From positions 248,001-312,000 of the forward strand of contig NZ_PNFB01000001.1 of the NCBI RefSeq assembly GCF_003347015.1: a stretch of DNA of 64,000 bases, in the 5' to 3' direction. Position numbers and translations under genes: made by a program. Each line of letters opens with the position of its first letter. Position 1 is the first letter of the stretch. Positions 26,359 to 34,760 of the stretch are shown here, one piece after another. The DNA is from Brachybacterium sp. YJGR34 (lineage in GTDB: Bacteria > Actinomycetota > Actinomycetes > Actinomycetales > Dermabacteraceae). The notes beneath the pieces are model-generated. The model made no database searches. It was not told the origin of the DNA and saw only the letters and a program-made list of their open reading frames with translations.

Positions 26359-27942
26359 ATGAGGACGGCAGAGCGCGGCGAGCGTGCGGGCACCGCGCGG
26401 GGGCGCACCGTCCGCACCCGGATGCTCGCCACGATGCTCGCCTTCATGGCCGTGGGTCTGGCCGTCACCGGGGTGCTCACCTATGCGGTGCAGTTCCGCG
26501 CTCTCGAGCAGCGGGTGGACGCCGAGCTCCTCCAGGAGTACGACGAGCTCGACCTCATCGCCCAGAGCACCGAGGACGACGGCTCCCTCACCCACACCAC
26601 CGTCGACGCCCTGCTGCTGCGGGCCACGGAGTCCGCGGCCCCCTCCGACTACGAGGCCGTGGTCGCGATCATCGACGGCGAGAGGGGGTACAAGCCCACC
26701 CAGCAGGACTTCGAGCTGCTCCCCGAGGGCTCCGCGGAGGCCGAGGCGCTGCTCGAGGAGATCCTCGCGGTCCATCAGCCGGGCGGCACGGTCACCGTCA
26801 CGATGGACGCCTACGGCCGGGAGCTGAGGGTCCTGATCGCTTCCGTCGCCGTCGCCGACGACGACACCGAGGGCATCTTCGTGGTCGCCAACGACATCGG
26901 GGCCCAGAAGCGGGACATCTGGCGCAGCGCCCTCACCTTCGCGGTGCTCTCGATGGTCACGCTGCTGGTCGCGGGCTGGGTGGGGTACGTGGTCACGGGG
27001 CGACTGCTGCGCCCGCTCGAGGACCTCCGCGTCGCGACCGCGCAGATCACCGCCGCGGACCTCGAGCGACGGGTGCCGGTCCCCGCCGGGAAGGACGACA
27101 TCGCGGCGCTGGCCCAGAACTTCAACCGCATGCTGGCCCGGATCCAGGAGGGCTTCGCGGAGCAGCGCCGCTTCATGAGCGACGTCGGCCACGAGCTGCG
27201 CACCCCGCTGACCATCGTGCGCGGCACCCTGGAGACCACCGATGTCGAGGACCCCGAGGACGTGCGGGAGTCCCGGGACATCGCGGTCGACGAGCTGGAC
27301 CGGATGGGGCGCGTCGTCGGCGACCTCTCCGAGCTCGCCGCGTCCACCCGCCCCGACTACGTGCGCCGCCGGCCGCTGGAGCTCGAGGAGTTCGCGCGCT
27401 CGGCCTTCGCGCGCCTGACCCACATCGCCGAGCGCGAGTGGATCCTGGACCGCACGGTGGACGCCGTCGCCGACGCCGACGAGCAGCGCCTCACGCAGGC
27501 CGTGGTCCAGCTCGCGGCGAACGCCGTGCGCTACAGCGACGAGGGCAGCGTCATCCGCATGGGCGTGGACCGGGTCTCCGGCCCCGACGGTCCGGAGATC
27601 CACGTGAGCGTCCAGGACGAGGGGGTGGGCATCGCGATCGAGGACCAGCGCCGCATCTTCGAGCGCTTCACCCGCGTCGACGGGGACCGCGGCTCCGGCT
27701 CGGGGCTGGGCCTGCCCATCGTGCTCGCGATCGCCGAGGGCCACGGCGGCGTGGTCCGCGTGCTCTCGGCGCCGGGGCGCGGCTCCACCTTCACGATCGT
27801 GTTCCCGCAGTCCAGCACCGCGTCGTCGGCCGACGACGAGGCCAGCGACGCTGCGGACGATGCCTCCGGGCGCGGCACGGCAGGACATACTGGAGGGGGT
27901 CGGGACGGACACGGCACCAGGACGGGGAGAGGCGACGGATGA
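26359..27942 (+). CDS. Two-component sensor histidine kinase
   Basis: 527 residues. A first membrane helix (MLAFMAVGLAVTGVLTYA), an extracytoplasmic sensor of about 130 residues rich in Asp/Glu, a second helix (AVLSMVTLLVAGWVGYVV), then HAMP, dimerisation, and ATPase domains. The phosphoacceptor is His278 in SDVGHELRTPL. The N-box is QLAANAVRYSD, with G1 DEGVGI, and F/G2 regions FERFTRVDG and GSGLGLPIV. The extracytoplasmic domain matches no sensor family I can name. It overlaps the response-regulator start (ATGA). A secreted acidic protein gene lies just downstream, so the sensed signal may concern the envelope or cations; that is inference. Confidence 0.92.
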   Translation: MRTAERGERAGTARGRTVRTRMLATMLAFMAVGLAVTGVLTYAVQFRALEQRVDAELLQEYDELDLIAQSTEDDGSLTHTTVDALLLRATESAAPSDYEAVVAIIDGERGYKPTQQDFELLPEGSAEAEALLEEILAVHQPGGTVTVTMDAYGRELRVLIASVAVADDDTEGIFVVANDIGAQKRDIWRSALTFAVLSMVTLLVAGWVGYVVTGRLLRPLEDLRVATAQITAADLERRVPVPAGKDDIAALAQNFNRMLARIQEGFAEQRRFMSDVGHELRTPLTIVRGTLETTDVEDPEDVRESRDIAVDELDRMGRVVGDLSELAASTRPDYVRRRPLELEEFARSAFARLTHIAEREWILDRTVDAVADADEQRLTQAVVQLAANAVRYSDEGSVIRMGVDRVSGPDGPEIHVSVQDEGVGIAIEDQRRIFERFTRVDGDRGSGSGLGLPIVLAIAEGHGGVVRVLSAPGRGSTFTIVFPQSSTASSADDEASDAADDASGRGTAGHTGGGRDGHGTRTGRGDG

Positions 27943-28628
27943 GGATCCTCATCGCGGAGGACGAGGCGCGGATCGCGCGGTTCATGGAGCGGGGGCTCAA
28001 GGCCCATGGGTACGCGTCGACCGTCGTCGAGGACGGCATCGGGGCCCTCGACCTGGCCTCGAGCGGCGAGTTCGATCTGCTGATCCTCGACGTGGGGCTG
28101 CCCCGCATGGACGGCTTCCAGGTGCTCCGGACCCTGCGGTCGATGGATGTCCAGATCCCGATCCTCATGGTCACCGCCCGCACGGGCGTGGAGGACACCG
28201 TGCAGGGGCTCGAGGGCGGCGCCAACGACTACATCGCCAAGCCCTTCCGCTTCGAGGAGCTGCTGGCCCGGGTCAAGCTGCGCGCCCGCGAGGCCTCCTC
28301 CGGCGCCGGCACCGTGAGCAGCGACGTGCTCGAGCTGGGCGATCTCTCCCTGGACCTGCGCACCCGCGTGGCGACCTGCACGGGGGAGGAGCAGGAGCGC
28401 CAGGTGGAGCTCTCGGGCCGAGAGTTCACCATGGCCCGCGTGTTCCTGGAGAACCCCGGGCAGATCCTCACCCGGGACCTGCTGCTGTCCAAGGTGTGGG
28501 GCTACGACTACGACGGCGCCTCGAACGTGGTCGACGTCTACGTGGGCTACCTCCGCTCCAAGCTCGGCGCGGCCCGCATCGTCACCGTCCGCGGGGCGGG
28601 CTACAAGATGGTCGATCCGGCCTCCTGA
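27939..28628 (+). CDS. OmpR/PhoB family response regulator
   Basis: 229 residues. Receiver domain: acidic pocket AEDE near residues 6-9, phosphoacceptor Asp51 in LILDVGLPRMDG, Thr in MVTAR, and Lys in IAKPFRF. C-terminal winged helix: LSGREFTMARVFLENPGQILTRD and NVVDVYVGYLRSKLG, then TVRGAGYKM. It is translationally coupled to the kinase. A perfect 22-bp palindrome 25 bases after its stop, upstream of the secreted protein gene, is a plausible binding site. Confidence 0.95.
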   Translation: MRILIAEDEARIARFMERGLKAHGYASTVVEDGIGALDLASSGEFDLLILDVGLPRMDGFQVLRTLRSMDVQIPILMVTARTGVEDTVQGLEGGANDYIAKPFRFEELLARVKLRAREASSGAGTVSSDVLELGDLSLDLRTRVATCTGEEQERQVELSGREFTMARVFLENPGQILTRDLLLSKVWGYDYDGASNVVDVYVGYLRSKLGAARIVTVRGAGYKMVDPAS

Positions 28629-28652
28629 GTGGCATCTGCACAGGTCGCGGCG

Positions 28653-28674
28653 TTCATGAGAGGCCTCTCATGAA
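28653..28674. promoter_or_regulatory. Perfect 22-bp palindrome between the response regulator and the secreted-protein gene
   Basis: Two 11-base arms (TTCATGAGAGG and its exact complement) meet with no loop. The absence of a loop argues for a protein-binding site over an RNA terminator. It sits 43 bases before the start at 28717. Confidence 0.6.
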
Positions 28675-28716
28675 TGGTTCACCGGCATCTCATCGCCCCC
28701 GTCGAGGATGCCCGGC

Positions 28717-29358
<642 letters not shown>

Positions 29359-29463
29359 GGCGGCCAGCCGTCGCTGAGTCGGCCCCCGACGCCCCGCGCC
29401 CCCCCCGCCACGAGTGTGCTCACCTCGGGGTGGGCCCCGCGCACCCCGCCCGCTCTGTCTCGA

Positions 29464-29745
29464 GGCGCTGAGGTCAGGTGTGTCGGTATGGGGCCTGATA
29501 GCGGCACGGGTGACGTCCGTGGTTTTGTCCTTGGCCTGCCCGGTGTTGCTCCGGTGGGGCGCTGAGGTCAGGTGTGTCGGTATGAGCCCGGATATCGGCA
29601 CAGGTGACGTCCGTGGTTCTGCCCTTGGCCTGCCCGGTGTTGCTCCGGTGGGGCGCTGATGTCAGGCGTGTCGGTATGAGCTCGGATAGCGGCGCGGGTG
29701 ACGCCCGAGGCTCTGCCCGCGGCCAGCCCAGCGCCGCCCCGGTGG
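29464..29745. repeat. Three 94-bp tandem repeats, with a decayed fourth
   Basis: Units start at 29464, 29558 and 29652, each with GGCGCTGAKGTCAGG near the left end and CCGGTGG at the right end. Units 1 and 2 differ at about seven positions; unit 3 is more diverged. A partial fourth copy with a one-base shift starts near 29746 and fades by about 29790. The unit length is not a multiple of three, so it is not a protein repeat. The repeats fill the 476-base gap between the secreted-protein gene and the ABC gene. Confidence 0.85.
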
Positions 29746-29834
29746 GGATGCGGAGGTCAGGTGTGCCGCGGAGACGTGCCTGCGCGATCCGGGGAGATGC
29801 AGCGGTTCGATGCCTGCCGCGTTCCCGGACCGGG

Positions 29835-31592
29835 TCACTCGTCGTCGGCGTCCTCGCGGACCCGCGCACTGCGACGGGCCAGGGCGCCGGAGCCGACCGT
29901 CACGGACAGGTCCTGGGCGTCCTCCGCGGACGGGGCGGGGAGCACGTGCTCGCGGGCACCGATCCGGGCGGCGAGATCGGCGGAGCCCACCATGACGACC
30001 ACTCCGGGATACGTGTCCAGCACCCGCTCGAGCATCCGTCGGCCCCCGTCGTCGAGGTCTCCCTCGAGGCCGTCCAGGAGCAGCAGCGGTGGGGTGCCGT
30101 ACAGCGCGCGAGCCAGGGCCAGGCGCGCCCGCTCCGAACGGCTCAGCGGATCGCCGCCCCGGCGGAGGGTGGTGCGCGCACCGCGCGGCAGCGTCGTGAG
30201 GTCCAGGCCCACCAGATCCAGGATCTCCTGGTCGTGCGCGGCGTCGAGGTCAGGTCGCCGGTAGTGGAGCGCGCGGGCGACGGTGCCTCGCTCGAAGACG
30301 GTCCCGGCGCTCGCGGAGCCCACCAGCACCCGGCCGCGCTTGGAGGAGACGGCCCGCAGGTTCTCCCCGGCGATCCACAGCGCATCGGGCTCCCGGACGG
30401 ACGGGCCCGGGGAGAGCTCCAGCACGCGCCGCAGCAGCTCCTGGGGGGCCAGCGGATCATCGCAGCTCACGCGCACGCGCTCCCGGGGACGCAGACGCAG
30501 TGGTGCGGCGGGATCGGTGAGCCCGGGAAGGGCCAGATGCACGGCCACGGATCCGTCGGCCACCTCGCGCGGGGCCGGCGCCGCGGCGGAGAGACGGCGA
30601 CGCTCCTTCGCCTCGCGGCGGCGCTGCTGGGCGCCCGCGATCGCGGGGCCCAGCACCATCCGGGCGGAGCGGTAGGTCTGGCGGTACTCGACGATCCGGC
30701 CGATCTCCAGCACCGGGGTGGAGGCGATCCCGGCCACGGCCATCGCGGCCATGATCAGACCCGCATCGAGCCCCAGATAGGTGCCGGTGGCGGCGACCAG
30801 GAGGGTGGTCAGAGTGGAGGCGACGATGCCGCCGGCGCGGATGGTGCCCACGGTCTCGGCGCGGTCCACGGCGATCTCCACCAGGGAGTCGGAGGCCTCG
30901 GCGATGTTGCGCAGCTCGCGCTTGGTGCCGCCGGAGGCGAGGATGCCGTCCGAGGCGGTGACGGTGTCCGCGATGCGGGAGGCGAGCTTGCCGCGGGTGC
31001 GGCGCATCCGGCGCGTCTTGATCAGCGCGGTGCGCGCCCAGAACAGCAGGCACAGCCCCAGCACCAGCAGCGGCAGCGCCATCGCGAGGGCCAGGAAGGG
31101 GCTGAGCACCGCGAGGGTGACCAGGCTGCCGCCGATCAGCGGCACCGCGACGGTCAGCGGGGCGATGCCCTGGGAGACCCAGTTGCGCACCCCGGAGAGG
31201 TCGTTGGTGGTGCGGGCGACGGTCACCCCCAGCGAGGTGGAGTGCCCGGGCGTGAGCGCATCGCCCAGCAGCGTCAGACGCAGCTGGTGGACGTAGTCCT
31301 GGCCCAGCTTCTCGGCGATCACCCGCTCGTGGATCTTCAGCGCCCCGATCGCGAGCGCGGCGAGGACCAGCAGCAGCAGGGCGCGCAGCAGGAGCTCGGA
31401 GGCACCGGCCGGCGCGGCGCGCAGCTGGACCAGGGCCCAGGCGGAGAGCGCGCCCAGGCCGGCCTGTCCGAGGCCCAGCAGGACCAGCAGTCCCAGCCAG
31501 ACCCGCCGCTTCCCGCGCAGCAGCGGGGGGAGCGGCGGGGCGTTCTTCAGCAGACCGTTGGCCAGCTGGACCGGCTCGCGATCACGCGGCAT
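29835..31592 (-). CDS. ABC exporter-type protein with degenerate nucleotide-binding domain
   Basis: 585 residues. Residues about 30-330 are a type I ABC exporter membrane domain: helices such as VWLGLLVLLGLGQAGLGALSAWAL and coupling-helix-like ARTTNDLSGVRNWVSQGIAPL. The C-terminal third has the size and order of an ABC ATPase but lacks its catalytic parts. Where Walker A belongs (residues about 372-380) the sequence is VRVSCDDPL. The signature region is DPLSRSERARLALARAL. Walker B is LLLLDGLEGDLDD, with Gly in place of the catalytic Glu, and the H-loop His is missing (VVVMVGSADLAARI). It therefore probably cannot hydrolyse ATP alone. It overlaps the P-loop gene by 11 bases, suggesting joint production. 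Role unknown. Confidence 0.82.
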   Translation of the reverse strand: MPRDREPVQLANGLLKNAPPLPPLLRGKRRVWLGLLVLLGLGQAGLGALSAWALVQLRAAPAGASELLLRALLLLVLAALAIGALKIHERVIAEKLGQDYVHQLRLTLLGDALTPGHSTSLGVTVARTTNDLSGVRNWVSQGIAPLTVAVPLIGGSLVTLAVLSPFLALAMALPLLVLGLCLLFWARTALIKTRRMRRTRGKLASRIADTVTASDGILASGGTKRELRNIAEASDSLVEIAVDRAETVGTIRAGGIVASTLTTLLVAATGTYLGLDAGLIMAAMAVAGIASTPVLEIGRIVEYRQTYRSARMVLGPAIAGAQQRRREAKERRRLSAAAPAPREVADGSVAVHLALPGLTDPAAPLRLRPRERVRVSCDDPLAPQELLRRVLELSPGPSVREPDALWIAGENLRAVSSKRGRVLVGSASAGTVFERGTVARALHYRRPDLDAAHDQEILDLVGLDLTTLPRGARTTLRRGGDPLSRSERARLALARALYGTPPLLLLDGLEGDLDDGGRRMLERVLDTYPGVVVMVGSADLAARIGAREHVLPAPSAEDAQDLSVTVGSGALARRSARVREDADDE

Positions 31593-32742
31593 CGGTCACC
31601 GACCTCTCCAGCAGAGCGGTCACCAGCTCCCGGGCCACCTCGGCGGTGCCGAGCTCGTCGGTCGGCACGACGGGCACCTCGAGGGCACGGCGGGCCTCGG
31701 CAGTGGCCAGCGGCGAGCTGGTGAGCACCCCGGAGACCGCGGCGGGCTCCCGGCCCAGCGCGCCCAGGGCGCCCACGCCCCCGACGGCCCCGAGGGCGTC
31801 GCCCGCGGCGAACAGGATGCCGTCCACCACGCGGCCGAACTCCGCCTCGCCGAGCAGACGGGAGGTCTCGCCCTGGTAGAGGCCGTCGGCGACCTCGAGC
31901 AGGACCACGTCGGGCCGCTCCGCACCGCCGGCGAGCTCATCGGCCATCGAGAGGAACAGGTCGCGCACCTCCTCGAACCCGACCTGGAAGGTCGAGGAGT
32001 AGCCGAAGTCGGTGAAGTCCAGCACGCGGTGCGCGCCGGCGTCGAGGAAGAGGTTGTAGTCATTGCCCGCGCCGGTGCCGGTGGCCTTGCCGGCGGCCAC
32101 GCGCAGCCCTGCCGCGGCCAGGCCGTGGGCGAGGTGCGCGAGGACCGTGGACTTGCCGGAGTTCATGGAGGTGCCGAGCACGGCGATCACGGGGACCTCG
32201 TGCGCGGGGCGGTGCGCTCGGGCGGTGATCCCGGTGACCACGGGGTGCGCGGCGGCGCGGGCGAGGGTCACGGGGCCCTGCTCGTCGCGGAGCACCCCGA
32301 TCACCTCGAGGGCGGTGGGGGAGGAGACCGCGGCGTGCTGGTCGACCACCCGGGAGGCGAGGCCGCCGGCGGCCGCGAGGTGGAGAGGGCCGAGGTCCTC
32401 GGGGATCATCGCGAGGAACTGGTCGGCGGCGTAGCGGCTGCCGTAGGCGACGACGATCTCGTCGCCCTCGAAGAGGATCTGCCGGCGCGAGACGGGGCTC
32501 TCGAGCCGCTTGTGCTGGCCGATCGAGGTGACCCGCGCCAGCAGCACCTCGCCGGGCTGCGGGGTGTGGTCCTCGGTGATGAGGTCCACGCCCTCGGCGC
32601 GGCGCAGGAAGGCGCCGACGGTGCGGGTCGAGAAGGCGTGCTTGGCCCGCTCGAGGCGGGAGCGGACCTCGCGGCTGCGGGCCGCATCGACGGCGGGGGC
32701 GGGGGCGGCGACGGCGGCGGGTTCGCGGTTCACGATCGTCAT
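31582..32742 (-). CDS. P-loop NTPase resembling DUF1611-type proteins
   Basis: 386 residues. The N-terminal ~170 residues are a domain with GEVLLARVTSIGQHKRLE, GDEIVVAYGSRYAADQF and PEDLGPLHLAAAGGLASRVV. The C-terminal half is a P-loop domain: VIAVLGTSMNSGKSTVLAHLA (Walker A Lys about residue 197), RVAAGKATGTGAGNDYNLFLDAGA, then VVLLEVADGLYQGET. This resembles the ATPase half of DUF1611 proteins and, more distantly, BioD/MobB. DUF1611 includes DgcN, an N-acetyltransferase-type enzyme, but that activity is not implied here. GAGGAG precedes the ATG. It may supply nucleotide binding missing from the overlapping ABC protein; this is inference. Confidence 0.72.
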   Translation of the reverse strand: MTIVNREPAAVAAPAPAVDAARSREVRSRLERAKHAFSTRTVGAFLRRAEGVDLITEDHTPQPGEVLLARVTSIGQHKRLESPVSRRQILFEGDEIVVAYGSRYAADQFLAMIPEDLGPLHLAAAGGLASRVVDQHAAVSSPTALEVIGVLRDEQGPVTLARAAAHPVVTGITARAHRPAHEVPVIAVLGTSMNSGKSTVLAHLAHGLAAAGLRVAAGKATGTGAGNDYNLFLDAGAHRVLDFTDFGYSSTFQVGFEEVRDLFLSMADELAGGAERPDVVLLEVADGLYQGETSRLLGEAEFGRVVDGILFAAGDALGAVGGVGALGALGREPAAVSGVLTSSPLATAEARRALEVPVVPTDELGTAEVARELVTALLERSVTDAA

Positions 32743-32771
32743 CGGGGGACTCCTCGGGAGTGTCTGTCTCG

Positions 32772-32795
32772 GGCAGGACCGGGGCGGTCCGTGCC
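32772..32795. other. Hairpin in the gap between the ferritin-like and P-loop genes
   Basis: GGACC, a five-base loop, and GGTCC, extended by GGCA/TGCC across a one-base bulge. It lies in the only sizeable gap (145 bases) of this minus-strand gene set, and may attenuate or process the transcript between its two halves. Confidence 0.4.
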
Positions 32796-32887
32796 GTACG
32801 AGAAGCAGTGAACTCCGTGGGGATGAAGTCGCGATGAGCCGTCGATGAGGGGATTCTCAGAGAGGTGAACCCCAGGTCAGGGAGGCG

Positions 32888-33676
32888 TCAGGCGGGCACC
32901 CCGAGGCGGGCGAAGGCATTGCGGAAGATGGTCAGGCCGTCCAGCCCGGGCAGCTTCTGGACCCGCTTGTCGAGCTTGTCCAGCTCCCCGGCCTTCCCGG
33001 CGAAGAGGTGGCTCATGACGTGGAGGACCTCGGACTCCTCCATCATCCCGCTGCCCACGGGCTTCCACACCCGGGACATGACCAGCCGCACGATCTTCTG
33101 GGCGGCCTCGGAGGCCTCGAGCCGCTCGCGGCCCTGGGTGGTGTAGAAGGCGACGTGCCGGGTCTCCTGCTGGGCGATGCGCCGCAGCAGCGGCGAGAGC
33201 ACCGGGTGATCGGTCATCGCGGAGAGCCGACGGTAGGCCGCGACCGCGGAGAGCTCGTTGGCGGCGCCCCACACCATGTGCACGGCCACGAAGTCCTTGC
33301 CGGCGAGGTTGGAGAGCACGGACTGCTTGAGCGGGCCGAGCGCCCCCACCCAGCCCAGCTTGAGGCGCTTGGCCTTGATCTCGTCGTAGTCGACGATGAT
33401 CCCGTGCCGGGCCAGCACGGCCGCGAGCGCCTCGCCGTGCCAGAACTCCTCGCGGTTCCACATGGTCATGAACCCGCCGGCGCTCTCCTCGCGATGGGAG
33501 GGGGTGACCAGCAGGTCCCGCAGGAAGCAGGAGGTGTGGTACTCGACGTCGCACATGTAGCGCAGCGAGCGCAGGGTCTGGGCGTCCAGCGGCTGGGACT
33601 CGAAGACGTCGAAGTCGAGGTCCTCGTACTGGACGGGGACCGAGGTCTGCGCGAACTGGTCGAGGTCGAAGGCCAT
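32888..33676 (-). CDS. Ferritin-like di-iron protein, acyl-ACP-desaturase type
   Basis: 262 residues, all alpha. It shows the complete di-iron ligand set in a four-helix bundle: Glu45 (DVEYHTSC), Glu77/His80 (REEFWHGEAL), Glu141 (AANELSAV), and Glu171/His174 (QQETRHVAFY). The E-x-x-H spacing and the WHGE motif resemble acyl-ACP desaturases and related oxygenases more than iron-storage ferritins. It should bind two irons and activate oxygen on an unknown substrate. CAGGAG precedes the ATG. It starts one base after the stop codon of a related protein that lacks the ligands. Confidence 0.8.
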   Translation of the reverse strand: MAFDLDQFAQTSVPVQYEDLDFDVFESQPLDAQTLRSLRYMCDVEYHTSCFLRDLLVTPSHREESAGGFMTMWNREEFWHGEALAAVLARHGIIVDYDEIKAKRLKLGWVGALGPLKQSVLSNLAGKDFVAVHMVWGAANELSAVAAYRRLSAMTDHPVLSPLLRRIAQQETRHVAFYTTQGRERLEASEAAQKIVRLVMSRVWKPVGSGMMEESEVLHVMSHLFAGKAGELDKLDKRVQKLPGLDGLTIFRNAFARLGVPA

Positions 33677-33677
33677 G

Positions 33678-34610
33678 TCACACTCCTGGGCCGGGAAGGG
33701 CGAGCAGGTACGGGTCCGGGAGATCGGGGCCGGGCAGCAGCCTCGTGATCTCGTACCGGGCCCGCCGGAGCGCCGCGCGGTCGCGGACGTCGGCGCCGAG
33801 GACCGCGAGCGCGGGGCGCAGGTCGGCGTCGACGATGCCGCCGCCGTCCAGCGGCGAGTCCAGCGAGAGCAGGAGGCGGGCGGTGGCGGCCTCCCGCCGC
33901 GAGCGCGTGATGCGACCGATCGCCTCGGCGGTGAAGAACCGGGTCGCGGCGTCGTGGCGGGCGACGACGCGGTGCACGGCGTGCGCGGCCTCCCCGTCCA
34001 GCCGGCGGGCGAGGGCGCGGAGCATGATCTGCAGGGAGGCCTCCTGGATCGCCATGCGGGCCATGTGGCCCGCCGCGACGGCCTCGCCGGCCAGACCGAT
34101 CCACAGCGGGGTCACCAGCGGCTGGACGCGATCCACGTGGATCCGGCGCAAGGTGCCCAGGGGGCCGACGCGATGGCGGGGGAGCGGGCGGGACTCGGGG
34201 TGGTCGCCGGTGAGCACGTCCCGCAGGGCGCGGGCCTGCCAGTAGCGGTCCACCATCCAGGTCGCGAGGAAGGCGGTGATGCGGGCCTCGTTGCCGGTGG
34301 GGGTGGCGAGCATCGCCCGCGACTCCGCGAGGGCCGAGGACTCCAGGCGCTGCAGCACGCCGAGGGCGAGGAGCACGTCCTCGGCCGGTTGCTCCTGGGC
34401 GGCCAGGCGCGCGGTGTCCACGGCCAGGCGCGAGCTGCCGCGGCGCACGTAGGCGGCGACGTCGACCTCGGTGCGCAGCACCGGCGTGATCGTCGCGTCG
34501 AGGTGGAGGTGCCCGGCGAAGCGCTCACCGGCCGGGCTCGGGGTCCCGGCGTCCCCGGGTGCGGGGTCGCGAACAGCGGAGCAGTGGCTCCCTGCCAGGT
34601 CCGCGGTCAC
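33678..34610 (-). CDS. Ligand-depleted ferritin-like paralogue
   Basis: 310 residues, GTG start with AGAGGTGAG upstream. It has no obvious family by itself, but its helices align with the next gene product. TWMVDRYWQARALRDVL lines up with MWNREEFWHGEALAAVL, replacing ExxH by DxxQ or similar. RVVARHDAATRFFTAEAIGRI lines up with RIAQQETRHVAFYTTQGRERL, losing Glu and His. AIQEASLQIML keeps the third-helix Glu. It also keeps LESSALAE in helix 1. It therefore looks like a pseudo-enzyme partner that could form a heterodimer with the active di-iron protein. First gene of the minus-strand set. The alignment is by eye. Confidence 0.6.
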   Translation of the reverse strand: MTADLAGSHCSAVRDPAPGDAGTPSPAGERFAGHLHLDATITPVLRTEVDVAAYVRRGSSRLAVDTARLAAQEQPAEDVLLALGVLQRLESSALAESRAMLATPTGNEARITAFLATWMVDRYWQARALRDVLTGDHPESRPLPRHRVGPLGTLRRIHVDRVQPLVTPLWIGLAGEAVAAGHMARMAIQEASLQIMLRALARRLDGEAAHAVHRVVARHDAATRFFTAEAIGRITRSRREAATARLLLSLDSPLDGGGIVDADLRPALAVLGADVRDRAALRRARYEITRLLPGPDLPDPYLLALPGPGV

Positions 34611-34747
34611 CTCTCACCTCTTCTTCCGGGATCGTCGTCCGGTCCGGGGCCGTGCGGCCGGGAGGGGCGCCGTTCGTGCGCCGCCCGGGCGGGCCCTCGC
34701 CATTGTACGGAGCCACGGCGGTCGTGAGGTGCTCAGGCGGCGCTTGA

Positions 34748-34753
34748 TACGTT
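34748..34753 (+). promoter_or_regulatory. -10 element TACGTT for a leaderless gene
   Basis: TACGTT ends seven bases before the GTG at 34761, with no ribosome site. The surrounding GATACGTTCTCGC closely resembles GATACGCTCTCGC before the WYL regulator. Confidence 0.5.
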
Positions 34754-34760
34754 CTCGCGT

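Noticed and set aside
27885-27895. GGACATACT near the end of the histidine kinase, similar to the CGGACA box
   Set aside because: It lies inside coding sequence and no promoter with sensible spacing accompanies it.
29414-29659. Possible small proteins within the 94-bp repeats
   Set aside because: The 94-base period shifts the frame in each unit, so no repeated peptide is kept.
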